DNA from: CAKMMH01 sp927798255
GTDB taxonomy: Bacteria > Bdellovibrionota_C > UBA2361 > CAKMMH01
Reading direction: 5' to 3'
NCBI GenBank assembly: GCA_034180415.1
Contig: JAXFOK010000017.1
Location: 1-28,462, forward strand
DNA: 28,462 nucleotides
Made by a program: the position numbers and the translations under genes
The notes under the pieces: generated by a model
What the model was told of the DNA's origin: nothing
What the model saw: the letters and a program-made list of their open reading frames with translations, nothing else
The model's database searches: none
In this document: positions 7,981 through 16,992 of the stretch, piece by piece
Layout: the number at the start of each line of letters is the position of its first letter
Numbering within the stretch: the stretch's first letter is position 1

Positions 7981-9046
7981 AGGAGGTTGAGATGCAAAAT
8001 TTGGTAAAAGAAAAAGAGATTTATTTTAATGAAAATTTGATAAAAAAATTAAAGATTCAAGTTCAGCTCTTGTCGTTTGACACGTTAACCCAGATTTTAA
8101 TTGTCTAGGTGCGATGCTTCGAATGCGCGAAATTTTAGAAATTTTAGGGAAAAATGTTAGTTTAGTTATAAAAGAAGGGGGCAAAAAGATATTTTAGAAT
8201 TCCTCGGGTAAAAAGAATAGCCTCGCGTGTAAATCCATTAGATAAAAAATTAAACTTTATAACATAGTCATCATTCTTGATTGTAAAAATATACAGCAAG
8301 TTAGCCAAAATATATTAGATGATACAGAGGGAGTCACCACTAAGATTAGTATTAATAATTATGAATTAAATAGTGATAACTCTAAAGAGGTAGTAGGGAA
8401 TACAACGTTAATAATCCTAGTTTTTCTTCCATATCGGAAATTATTTGTAATCTTTCTAAGGCACTTAATGTAAATTTAAATGTTTTAAGCCCTGAGGCTT
8501 TATATGTATTATATGAAGGAATTATGAGTAAAACCTCAAACTTGACTGCTAATTTTTCTAACGATACTAAAGTATTAAGTAGTTTTTTTGAAAGTTTAAT
8601 TGGAAAAAGAAGGCTTGTTGCATATGGAAGCGACTTTTTAAGAGCTCAAATTGCGGTTATAAATAAAGGTTTAAAAGATAACATCGAGAAAGTTTCAGAT
8701 GAAGCCACAATGACAAGTATAACACTAGGTGGTATGGTGATTCTTAGGGTTAATTCACTTGATGTGTGCGCTGAAAATTTTTTTTAGCATTAAGCAGAGA
8801 AATAAATGGTGTGGGAATTGTTATTAGACAAGAAAAAATGGCTGGTATATTACAGTTGTTTCTCCTAAAAAAGATGAAATTAAAGTTAAACCATTAGAGC
8901 TTGTGAAAAGTTTATCAAAGATTTTTAATTGATATAGTTTTGAAGCAGGTGCATTTATTACAAATATAAATGGACAAAAATTAACACTAGCTAGCATAAA
9001 AACAATCATAAAAAATTCTTATAAAAAATTACTTTTAAGCATTTAA
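7981..9046 (+). pseudogene. Decayed paralog of the DHH phosphoesterase
   Basis: Pieces of a DHH-family protein can be read in order but in shifting frames. A strong AGGAGGT (7981-7987) precedes ATG 7992. After about 38 codons comes a stop. The motif-I counterpart HVNPDFNCLGA...ILEILGKNV then appears in another frame, matching the intact gene's GHLMPDQDCIGS...LLEILGKNV. Next come VIILDCKN, ALYVLYEGIMS (intact ALCALHEGIMT) within the open stretch 8524-8787, and a final GWYITVVSPKK...AGAFITNI, matching the intact DHHA1 end. The DHH triplet itself is lost (LDDTEG), and there are several stops and frameshifts. It lacks the polar N-terminal extension of the intact gene, lies on the opposite strand, and is separated from it by lipA. 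Confidence 0.85.
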
Positions 9047-9146
9047 TGCTCAATAAAATAAGTGATTTTCTATATATCTTTTTTACTAAACCTATGAAAT
9101 AATATTGCCGAGTACGTGTTGTTTTGCGTTTTAGGAGAAAAGGTGT

Positions 9147-10628
9147 ATGCAAAATGTATTGCTTCAAGATTTAATGAATGAGTCAGGAGTAAAGTTTGGG
9201 ACAAGTGGCGCAAGAGGACTGGCAGACAATATTACAGATAAAATTGCATATTTATATACAAAAGGATTTTTACAATATCTAGAAAAAGAAGGCATTAAAA
9301 AAAGTGATGTTGCTATTGCAGGAGATTTAAGACCAAGTACACCCCGAATTATGTTTGCAGTAGCTAAGGCTTGTAAAGATTTTGGCTTTAATCCAATAGG
9401 TGGAGAGTTTGTCCCATCACCTGCTGTAGCAATGTATGGTATACAAAAAAATATTCCTGCAATTATGGTCACAGGAAGTCATATACCAGAAGATAGAAAT
9501 GGAATAAAGTATAATTTACCTGTAGGTGAAATTCTTAAAAAAGATGAAGCCGGAATAAAGGCACAAGTTGTAGAATATGATGAAAGTTTATTTAGTGATA
9601 GAGAATTAAAAGATTGCCTTTCAAATAAAAATGAAGGATTTTTGGGTGATTCATCAGAAATTAAAGATGCATATATAAATAGATATTTAAGTGTTTTTCC
9701 AAGTGATGCATTAAGTGGTAAAAAAATAGTTTATTACGAGCATTCAGCAGTAGGTAGAGATATACTTCCCTTTATTTATGAAAAACTTGGTGCAAGTGTT
9801 ATAAGAGTTTCACGTTCAGAAAAATTAATTGCAGTTGATACTGAGGCTGTCAGAAAAGAAGATTTAGAAAGTGCAAAAATTTGGGCTAAAGAATATAACC
9901 CAGATATTATTTTAAGTACAGATGGTGATAGTGATAGACCGCTTATTTTCGATGAAAACGGCACATGGGTTCCCGGGGATATTTTAGGAGTGCTTGTTTC
10001 TAAATACTTAAATGCAAATGCTGTGTGCGCGCCAGTTTCAGTAAATAGCGTACTTGAAACATTAAATGATTTTAATGTAATTAAGAGGACAAAAATAGGC
10101 TCTCCTTATGTCATCGAAGCTATGCAAAATATTCATAAGAATAATAAAGATTTTAATATTGTAGGGTATGAAGCAAATGGAGGTTTTTTACTTGAGAGTG
10201 ATATAAAAATAGGTAATAAAATACTTCCTATGCTTCCTACAAGAGATGCTGCAATTGTTCATCTTTCTATTTTGCTTCTATCAATAAAAACTAATCTTCC
10301 TGTTTCTCAAATTGTTGAAAATCTTCATGCAAGAGTTGCAATAAGCAATAGAGTACAAAATTTTGAAACTAGTAAAAGTAAAAAGTTTATTGAAGATTTA
10401 TCAAAGAATATTGAAAACGTAAGGGAGGAATTTGACTTTTTAGATTCTAAGATTGTTAAAACAGATGAAACAGACGGGCTTAGGATATATTTTGAAGATG
10501 ATTATATAGTACATCTTCGTCCGTCTGGAAATGCTCCAGAATTTAGATGTTATGTAGAAGCTAAAGATGAAGTTTATGCTAAAAATTTATTAAATAAAAT
10601 GATAAAGAGAATGGAAGAGCTTAGGTAA
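9147..10628 (+). CDS. Phosphomannomutase/phosphoglucomutase family enzyme
   Basis: A 493-residue alpha-D-phosphohexomutase. It has an N-terminal GTSGARGL, the phosphoserine loop VTGSHIPEDRNG (catalytic Ser about 111), the metal loop STDGDSDRP (about 257-264, where most relatives have DGDGDR), the sugar-binding loop EANGGFLL, and the C-terminal phosphate-binding RPSGNAPEFR. The TGSHIP and EANGGF variants place it with the ManB-like branch rather than PgmA or GlmM. It would interconvert hexose 6- and 1-phosphates for envelope polysaccharide or nucleotide-sugar synthesis; the preferred sugar cannot be read. AGGAG (9133-9137) lies 9 bases before the ATG. A TAAA-N16-GCCGAGTA element upstream (about 9087-9114) vaguely resembles a sigma-28 promoter, but its spacing is one base too long. 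Confidence 0.9.
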   Translation: MQNVLLQDLMNESGVKFGTSGARGLADNITDKIAYLYTKGFLQYLEKEGIKKSDVAIAGDLRPSTPRIMFAVAKACKDFGFNPIGGEFVPSPAVAMYGIQKNIPAIMVTGSHIPEDRNGIKYNLPVGEILKKDEAGIKAQVVEYDESLFSDRELKDCLSNKNEGFLGDSSEIKDAYINRYLSVFPSDALSGKKIVYYEHSAVGRDILPFIYEKLGASVIRVSRSEKLIAVDTEAVRKEDLESAKIWAKEYNPDIILSTDGDSDRPLIFDENGTWVPGDILGVLVSKYLNANAVCAPVSVNSVLETLNDFNVIKRTKIGSPYVIEAMQNIHKNNKDFNIVGYEANGGFLLESDIKIGNKILPMLPTRDAAIVHLSILLLSIKTNLPVSQIVENLHARVAISNRVQNFETSKSKKFIEDLSKNIENVREEFDFLDSKIVKTDETDGLRIYFEDDYIVHLRPSGNAPEFRCYVEAKDEVYAKNLLNKMIKRMEELR

Positions 10629-10659
10629 TTTTAGTATATAAAATTGTTTTTTACGAATT

Positions 10660-10665
10660 TATAAT
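10660..10665 (+). promoter_or_regulatory. -10 box of the RCC1-repeat gene; likely leaderless mRNA
   Basis: A perfect TATAAT ends nine bases before the ATG at 10675, so transcription should begin at or beside the start codon. No Shine-Dalgarno sequence is present between them. TTTTTTACGAATT precedes it, similar to the sequence before the HU-like gene's -10. A second A/T box, TATAAA at 10637-10642, could give a longer leader. Confidence 0.5.
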
Positions 10666-10674
10666 GTTTTTAAT

Positions 10675-13600
10675 ATGTTAAAATTTGCGAATATAAAAAA
10701 ATTAAGTTTTGTATATTTAGAGTTATCGACTATTTTACTTATTTCTAATAGCGCATTTGCACAAGATGCGTTTGAAAAAAGAATGTGGAATTTATTAGCT
10801 GAGCAAGAAGTAGGTATTTTAAATTCTTCTACTAACGCAGGAGAAAATTCATCAAATGGTAGTGGAGGCGGCGGTGCTAGTGTTTTATTTAGTAGTAGTA
10901 GCAGTAGTAGCGTAGGCGGTGGCGGTGGTAGTGCTTTATTTAGTAGTAGTAGCAGCAGTAGCATAGGCGGTGGCGGTGGTAGTGCTTTATTTAGTAGTAG
11001 TAGTAGCAGTAGTGTAGGTGGCGGTGGTAGTGCTTTATTTAGTAGTAGTAGCAGCAGTAGCGTAGGCGGCGGTGGTAGTAATTTATCTAGTAGTAGTAGT
11101 AGCAGTAGCGTAGGTAGCGGTGGTAGTAATTTATCTAGTAGTAGTAGCAGCGGTAGCGTAGGTAGCGGTGGTAGTAATTTATCTAGTAGTAGTAGCAGCA
11201 GTAGCGTAGGCAGCGGTGGTAGTGATTTATCTAGTAGTCATAGTGAAGAACCAACGGTTGTAATAACTAATACTAATACTTATACCAATACTAATACGGT
11301 AACATATACTAAGACTCCGACAATGACTTCTACGGAAACGCCAGTATGCCCTTTGCATACTCCAGAAAGGGTTACTTGGTGTCCATCACACTTTTTTTCG
11401 TTTTACGAATTATCAATTGGTTCTGCAATTTCTGCAAAGTATAGTGATGGTCTTTGGGTTACTTGGGGAAATGATGTTCATGCTGGAAGTACCAATAATA
11501 CCTCAATTCGTAATGATTGGATAGATGTAGAGGGGGGCCTTTCTGATTATTATCATGTTATTTCAAGGTATGATAAGACATGTTATTTCGGAAATGTGTG
11601 TTGGGACAATTATAATAGTGTTACATGTGTTGATAGTAGTAGTACGAATAGTGTTTATGTTGGTGGTGCTGGTTTTTCTATAAAACAATTAGCTGTTGGT
11701 CCAAACCATAACTGTGCGGTTGGTCTTCAAGGAACTCTTAATGAGAATCAAGAGTTTATTGCAACAGGATCTAAACTGTATTGTTGGGGAGATAATACGT
11801 ACGGTCAATTAGGGGTAGGTGATACATTAGATCGTAGCGAGCCTACCTTAGTTACATTACCTATTAATCCTTCTACTAGTCGTGAGTTCGAGGCAATTTA
11901 TGTTAGCGTTGGTGAAAAGTCATCTTGTGCAATTCTAGCAGAAGATGGGGTGAACGATAAAAGTGGTTATTTATATTGTTGGGGGGATAATAACGAAGGA
12001 CAGTTAGGGATCGGTAGTAATACATCTTATTTAACTCCGCAATTAGTTTCAAGTTCTATAATATTTGAGAGGGTTGAGCAGGGGTTGAACCATGTTTGTG
12101 CGGTTGCGACATCAGCTAACTTCTATTGTTGGGGAGATAATAGTAGAGGTCAAGTAGGTGTTGGAGATTCTCAGACGATATACACTACCCCTCAATTAGT
12201 AAGTGAAGATTATTATGGTAACCCTGTGTCCATGGGGCCGTATTCTTTAACATACGATTTTAGCTTGGGAAATAATCATACATGTATGATAGGTTATATC
12301 GGAACTCCCGGTGAGCCAAATCAATTAACTCCTATTTGTTGGGGGAATAACTCAGATCATCAAATAGGTGTTGATATACCAGCGCTTGGACATTTTTCAA
12401 AACCGATAAAAGTTGATTCAAATGCAAGTCTTCAAACAGATGATCTAATAATTAGTGCTGGACCAGATTGGACATGCATGTTGGATGACCGTATAAATAA
12501 TGGATCAGGTGATCCCCATAGTAACCTTTGGTGTTGGGGAAAAAATATAGTAAATGGTTATAAAAGAATAACTGCAACTGATAGCACTCACGAAACAACT
12601 CCTGTTAATTTGTTTGACTGTAGTGAAGCTACACCTACAAAAACTGCTACAAATACACCGCCAGCAGATGCTACAGCTACATTTACAAAAACAATCACAA
12701 ATACCCCACTCCCTCCTACATTTACACGAACTTTTACTGCAACGCCTACTATAACCGACACTCCACTACCAGAGGCCACTCAAACATTTACTAAAACAAT
12801 TACTAGTACTGCTACTTTTACTCCAACAATTACACCTACACCTATAAATCAAGTATTAAATAGCGCAAAATATGCAGCTCTTGGAGATCGACACACATGT
12901 GTATTAGCTATTGATAACAATTTGTATTGTTATGGTAGTAATGGAAGTGGTCAGGTAGGTGATACCACAACAGCAAATAGAAATATTCCACTAGATGTTT
13001 TATCCGGTGTGAGAGAAGCAAGTTTAGGGGCGTCTCATAGCTGTGTGGTTTCTTCAAGTAATGAACTTTATTGTTGGGGTTCAAATGCATTTGGTCAAGC
13101 AGGAGGAACATTTGATTTGCAATCACCTCAAAAAGTTACAAGTTTAAGTAATACTGTAAGTAGAGTGTATACAGGACAACGTGGAACATGTACAGTAACA
13201 ACAAATGGTGATTTGTATTGTTTTGGTGAAAATCAATATGGTCAACTTGGAAATGGTACGACATCATCTGAAAAATCTCCGACACCTCAGCAAGTAAAAC
13301 TAACAAGCTCTTCTTATTTAACAGATGTAAGCCAGGTAAGCGTTGGTGATTATCATGTTTGCGCAGTAAAAAGTACAGGTGCACTGTATTGTTGGGGAAA
13401 AAATAATAGTGGTCAACTTGGTTTGAATAATACGACTGATTCTTCTTATGCTAAAGAAGTTATGCAAGGAATAAAGGAAGTTTCATGTGGTAATGAAGTA
13501 ACTTGCGCAGTAAAGATTAGTGGTGAGCTTTTTTGCTTTGGAAAAAATGATCATGGACAAGTAGGTGCAGGTTTAGAAAGCGCAACTATTAAAGTACCTA

Positions 13601-15738
13601 CAAAAGTTATGATGAATGTAAATCATGTTATTGTAGGAAGTACCCATGTGTGTGCTACTACAAATTCTGGGGTGTATTGTTTTGGTAATAATGATAAAAA
13701 TCAAGTTGGGAATGGTTCTGATGCTGACACAATAACACCTCAAAAAATTTTAGATGGTAATTTTAGTTATATATCAGGTTATAACCATACATGTGCAATA
13801 AGGCAAGATGGAGCGCTATTTTGCTGGGGATATAATTCAGAAGGTCAAATTGGAAACGGAATTTCGGGAACAAATCCTTCTTCGCCTGCTCATGTACTTT
13901 CAAATATAATACATGTAAATGTTGGTGGGGATCATACATGTGCAACAGATTCTAACAATAAGCTTTACTGTTTTGGAAGAAACGATGAAGGGCAAATAGG
14001 AGATAGAACAAATACTGATAAGCCTTCTCCAACAGTAATTTTTGATGGAAGTGGTGGACATGGAAGTTTATGTTCAAATTGCTGTGAACACTGGAATTAT
14101 TCGAATATAAATAGCTCATGTACAAATGAATTGTCAAATGCATGTTTAACAAATGGAGTTTATAATTGTTACGGGCAAATAGATAATCCAAGTATCGTAT
14201 GTAATGTACCAGCTCCAAATTGTTGCGATGATGCAGGTTATGGAACTATAACTACAGAATGTCATGTTGGTGTTGGTTATTGTGCTGATACGGGGATTTA
14301 TTATTGTTCTGGAGATTTTGTAGATAGTGTTGTTGATTGTAGTGCAGTTGAAGGGGGGCCAAGAGAAGAAAGATGTAATGGTATAGATGATAATTGTAAT
14401 AACCAAACAGATGAAGATTTTAAATTTAATGGTATATCAGTTGGAGATGAATGTACGGTATTAAATAAACAGTTTGAATATCAAGGGCAAATGATTACTA
14501 TTAACAAAAGAGGTTATGTAAGATGTATAAATGAAGGTGCAAGTGATTGTATTGATATATTTGATGAAGATAATGATGGCGTATCAGATAGCGAAGATAG
14601 GTGTCTAACGCTTATTGATGGTCATGATAATGCCTTTTATAATGATAATGGCTCATTCTTGTATAATGAAACGACTTGTCCTCAAGCTACTCCAGGATGT
14701 CATCCACTTTATTATAGTGCTACTCCTTATGCATTTACAGACGATACAGATAATGACGGCTTTATAAATTGTATGGATAGTTGTCCATTTGATGATACTC
14801 AAGAAGATGATCCTTTTACAGGATTAGGTGAAAAGGATAATGGAGGAAAGAAAAAAATTGGTAATAATAAAGAGGTTGGTATTTTAGGAGATGGTTGTGG
14901 TCAAATCCCGATTGGTGGAATTATAACAAACACTCCTACACCAACCTATACGCAAGAACAGGAGGTGGTTACTAATACTCCTACAGATACATTTACTCTA
15001 ACAAATACTTTTACATATACTCTTACTGATATCCCTACAGAGACACCTACAGATATTCCAACAAACACTCCAAGTGAAACGCCAAGTTTTACATTTACTA
15101 ATACTTCTACCGATACTCCTACAAATACGTTTACAGATACAGTAACAAATACATTTACTCATACAATTACAGATACACCAGATTTAGGTGATGCTGATAC
15201 TAATACATTTACAAATACTCCGACTAATACTAGTACATTTACAGATACAGATACGTTTACAAGTATATTTACAAGTACATTTACAAACACATTTACACCT
15301 ACTGATACGCAAGGTGGTATTTTACCAACAGTAGCTACTCTAACACCACTAGTTCCACCTTCAAATGATGATGCAGATTTAGAAGTCGTAACTCCGGAAA
15401 CCGAGCTTCCTTCTCCAAGTATTAATGCTAACGAAGATAATGATATATTAACAATACAATTGCCAAAATTTAAGAAAGCTTCTATTAATGGACATACTGA
15501 TACTGCAAATGCAAAATATAAATATGTAATTCATGTTAGAAAATTAAAGAGACTAGGAGTTAAGGATAATTTTTACAAACTAGGAAAGAGATTTTTAACT
15601 TATAACAGAAAAAATAAGATTAAATTTAAAAATATGGATAAAGGAATTTATTCAGTAAGATATCAAGTTATTATTCTTAAAGGTGATAAAGAAAGAAAAA
15701 CTAAATGGAGTAAAAGAACACTTGTCGTAATGTCTTGA
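10675..15738 (+). CDS. Giant exported mosaic protein: Ser/Gly repeats, two RCC1 propellers, MopE and TSP3 motifs
   Basis: A 1687-residue protein with a Sec signal peptide (cleavage after AFA, about residue 29). In order: a Ser/Gly repeat domain (about 62-190); a Thr-rich stretch; RCC1-like block 1 (about 240-648, at least five repeats); a Thr/Pro linker (about 650-724); RCC1 block 2 (about 726-1130, eight repeats); a Cys-rich segment; RCNGIDDNCNNQTDE (about 1233), matching the MopE copper-binding-type motif; two thrombospondin-3-like motifs (DEDNDGVSDSEDRC about 1297, DDTDNDGFINCMDSC about 1355); a long TNTFT/TPT linker (about 1417-1546); and a C-terminal beta domain (about 1590-1687, GIYSVRYQV...TKWSK) resembling fibronectin type III. 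Nearly every RCC1 repeat carries a Cys pair of the form H.CA...LYCWG.N..GQ.G. A surface or secreted binding role is likely; the ligand is unknown. Confidence 0.9.
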   Translation: MLKFANIKKLSFVYLELSTILLISNSAFAQDAFEKRMWNLLAEQEVGILNSSTNAGENSSNGSGGGGASVLFSSSSSSSVGGGGGSALFSSSSSSSIGGGGGSALFSSSSSSSVGGGGSALFSSSSSSSVGGGGSNLSSSSSSSSVGSGGSNLSSSSSSGSVGSGGSNLSSSSSSSSVGSGGSDLSSSHSEEPTVVITNTNTYTNTNTVTYTKTPTMTSTETPVCPLHTPERVTWCPSHFFSFYELSIGSAISAKYSDGLWVTWGNDVHAGSTNNTSIRNDWIDVEGGLSDYYHVISRYDKTCYFGNVCWDNYNSVTCVDSSSTNSVYVGGAGFSIKQLAVGPNHNCAVGLQGTLNENQEFIATGSKLYCWGDNTYGQLGVGDTLDRSEPTLVTLPINPSTSREFEAIYVSVGEKSSCAILAEDGVNDKSGYLYCWGDNNEGQLGIGSNTSYLTPQLVSSSIIFERVEQGLNHVCAVATSANFYCWGDNSRGQVGVGDSQTIYTTPQLVSEDYYGNPVSMGPYSLTYDFSLGNNHTCMIGYIGTPGEPNQLTPICWGNNSDHQIGVDIPALGHFSKPIKVDSNASLQTDDLIISAGPDWTCMLDDRINNGSGDPHSNLWCWGKNIVNGYKRITATDSTHETTPVNLFDCSEATPTKTATNTPPADATATFTKTITNTPLPPTFTRTFTATPTITDTPLPEATQTFTKTITSTATFTPTITPTPINQVLNSAKYAALGDRHTCVLAIDNNLYCYGSNGSGQVGDTTTANRNIPLDVLSGVREASLGASHSCVVSSSNELYCWGSNAFGQAGGTFDLQSPQKVTSLSNTVSRVYTGQRGTCTVTTNGDLYCFGENQYGQLGNGTTSSEKSPTPQQVKLTSSSYLTDVSQVSVGDYHVCAVKSTGALYCWGKNNSGQLGLNNTTDSSYAKEVMQGIKEVSCGNEVTCAVKISGELFCFGKNDHGQVGAGLESATIKVPTKVMMNVNHVIVGSTHVCATTNSGVYCFGNNDKNQVGNGSDADTITPQKILDGNFSYISGYNHTCAIRQDGALFCWGYNSEGQIGNGISGTNPSSPAHVLSNIIHVNVGGDHTCATDSNNKLYCFGRNDEGQIGDRTNTDKPSPTVIFDGSGGHGSLCSNCCEHWNYSNINSSCTNELSNACLTNGVYNCYGQIDNPSIVCNVPAPNCCDDAGYGTITTECHVGVGYCADTGIYYCSGDFVDSVVDCSAVEGGPREERCNGIDDNCNNQTDEDFKFNGISVGDECTVLNKQFEYQGQMITINKRGYVRCINEGASDCIDIFDEDNDGVSDSEDRCLTLIDGHDNAFYNDNGSFLYNETTCPQATPGCHPLYYSATPYAFTDDTDNDGFINCMDSCPFDDTQEDDPFTGLGEKDNGGKKKIGNNKEVGILGDGCGQIPIGGIITNTPTPTYTQEQEVVTNTPTDTFTLTNTFTYTLTDIPTETPTDIPTNTPSETPSFTFTNTSTDTPTNTFTDTVTNTFTHTITDTPDLGDADTNTFTNTPTNTSTFTDTDTFTSIFTSTFTNTFTPTDTQGGILPTVATLTPLVPPSNDDADLEVVTPETELPSPSINANEDNDILTIQLPKFKKASINGHTDTANAKYKYVIHVRKLKRLGVKDNFYKLGKRFLTYNRKNKIKFKNMDKGIYSVRYQVIILKGDKERKTKWSKRTLVVMS
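10862..11240 (+). repeat. In-frame tandem repeat, 48-51 bp units with an AGT/AGC microsatellite
   Basis: About seven and a half units of 16-17 codons each, reading S-A-L-F-S(6-8)-V-G(4-5) in the first half and S-N-L-S(8)-V-G-S-G-G in the second. The serine runs are coded by alternating AGT/AGC triplets and the glycine runs by GGC/GGT, so the DNA is itself a nested triplet repeat. Adjacent units are almost identical, and the change from ALF/GGGG to NLS/GSGG units shows they expanded in two groups. Changes in unit or triplet number keep the frame and would only alter stalk length. Confidence 0.9.
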
Positions 15739-15798
15739 TATTATTATATATAGTGTAAGAATGTTTTGGAATTAATAAAAGATATTTATTTTAGTAAA

Positions 15799-16283
15799 AT
15801 GAGATTAAATTACAAAAAATTTCTAAAGGTTCTTCTTTTTTAGTATGCTTTTTATTTACGGTGAACGTCTATTAATATGCTGATGATGTTTCTAATTGTA
15901 TTGAAAGAGGAAATTTACTATTTACAGATATTTCTATAGGAGAAAGTGGTACGAATTCTCTCGGAGGAAATAGTATATGTGTAACTGGCTCAAGAAATGA
16001 GACAGATTCTGGTCATAAGTGTTGGGAAGTAATGCTTATGGGGCAAATAGGAACAGGAGGTATTGCTAATGTCTCAATGGATAGCTCATTAATATTATCC
16101 GGAGGAGAATTTGATTCTAATTTGTCTGATTATGTTAAAGTTGTAACAGGTGGTGATGCCACATGTGGTATTAAATCAGACGGTTCACTTTGGTGTTGGA
16201 AGTTTAATGGTGGTTCTGCTGGTAAACTAGGTATAGGAAATAATTCTGCTTCATATGTAACTACTCACATAGGAATGATTTAG
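15799..16283 (+). pseudogene. Truncated, decayed paralog of the RCC1-repeat protein
   Basis: ATG 15799 opens MRLNYKKFLKVLLF and then meets a stop. One frame over, LVCFLFTVNVY, another stop, then YADDVSNC would complete a signal peptide and mature N-terminus. The frame then stays open with RCC1 features: HKCW, a five-codon frameshifted patch where the intact family reads WGSNAYG, QIGTGG, then ATCGIKSDGSLWCW...GKLGIGNNSASY. It stops with TAG at 16281-16283 after about one and a half repeats. The patch is explained by loss of one G and gain of another. Its counterpart is the first block of the large gene immediately upstream. Confidence 0.8.
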
Positions 16284-16343
16284 TTAAACCGTCGCGCTGA
16301 TAAAGCGCAGGACAAGTCGCAAGAGTTTGAATATTCCCTTCCG

Positions 16344-16958
16344 ATGCCAATTAGACTCCAAGTGTATTTTTGGGGTGGGGCTTTAAAAAAATTTGAAGGA
16401 GGATTTGTCAAAAGTGGTGATGCGTTGTATGCTTTGTCGGATTACCAAGTTGATATTTATCTTGCCGGACGAAGCCTTCCTAAGAAGAGCATTGAGCTTT
16501 GTAAAAAAGAAGCTCAGCAAGGAATTGAGGAGATTAATAAGTGGCATGAAGGTATTTCAAAAAATAGGATTTTCAACCCTCAGACTCCTGGGCTAATTCG
16601 TATGGAATTTAAGTCGATAGAGATAGATGACTATTATTTCGATATATTAGGTTTTAAAACGGATCAGCGCAGCGAAAGTAAAAAGTTTGATTCTAAAAAT
16701 GCAACAAAGCTTTCACAATATTCTCTTATAAGTTTTCAAGGCTTTGTGTATTTTTATCTTAGGGTAAGAACAAATATCGGCTCTTATCTAGTTCGGGTAT
16801 TTGTTCATAATTCATTTATGCGCTACCACATGAACGAGCGCACTAATAGGAGCGATGAAATCACTTTCCCGACATATTCGACTGGAGGGGTTTTGGCTAT
16901 AAAGAATAATTTCTACTTTTTATCACCAAACGTGACAAATAAACCAGCTGATAAATAA
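16344..16958 (+). CDS. Orphan 204-codon reading frame of foreign appearance
   Basis: I do not recognise this family. The predicted product is soluble, with a mixed alpha/beta look: a charged helix (SIELCKKEAQQGIEEINKWHEG) early, beta-type stretches such as LISFQGFVYFYLRVRTNIGSYLVRVFV late, and no signal peptide or membrane segment. The DNA is visibly richer in G+C and poorer in A/T homopolymers than neighbouring genes. No Shine-Dalgarno sequence precedes the ATG. The frame is open for 20 codons further upstream with no start codon, directly abutting the TAG of the RCC1 remnant in the same frame. It may therefore be a transferred gene that lost its own beginning. Its stop codon lies inside a good terminator. 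Confidence 0.5.
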   Translation: MPIRLQVYFWGGALKKFEGGFVKSGDALYALSDYQVDIYLAGRSLPKKSIELCKKEAQQGIEEINKWHEGISKNRIFNPQTPGLIRMEFKSIEIDDYYFDILGFKTDQRSESKKFDSKNATKLSQYSLISFQGFVYFYLRVRTNIGSYLVRVFVHNSFMRYHMNERTNRSDEITFPTYSTGGVLAIKNNFYFLSPNVTNKPADK

Positions 16959-16992
16959 CAGTTTTATTTCCGATGGAAAAGCTGGTTTTTTT
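16941..16992 (+). terminator. Rho-independent terminator overlapping the end of the orphan frame
   Basis: AAACCAGCT (16941-16949) pairs with AGCTGGTTT (16980-16988), followed by a T-run to 16992. Within the 30-base loop AAATAA (16953-16958) pairs with TTATTT (16964-16969). The stop codon of the orphan frame (16956-16958) is part of the inner stem. Its tight placement suggests gene and terminator arrived together. Confidence 0.75.

Noticed and set aside
9087..9114. Sigma-28 promoter before the phosphohexomutase gene
   Set aside because: TAAA and GCCGAGTA are suggestive, but the spacer is one base too long and the -10 mismatches at key positions, unlike the fliD promoter.
10659..10964. Minus-strand ORF rich in Leu and Pro
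   Set aside because: It is the mirror of the Ser/Gly triplet repeat of the giant gene, not an independent gene.
10862..11240. CRISPR-like regular repeats
   Set aside because: Units are contiguous with no spacers and keep one reading frame through a signal-peptide protein.
12588..14406. Several minus-strand ORFs opposite the RCC1 and Thr/Pro regions
   Set aside because: They are antisense shadows of biased repeat coding sequence, without start signals or protein-like composition.
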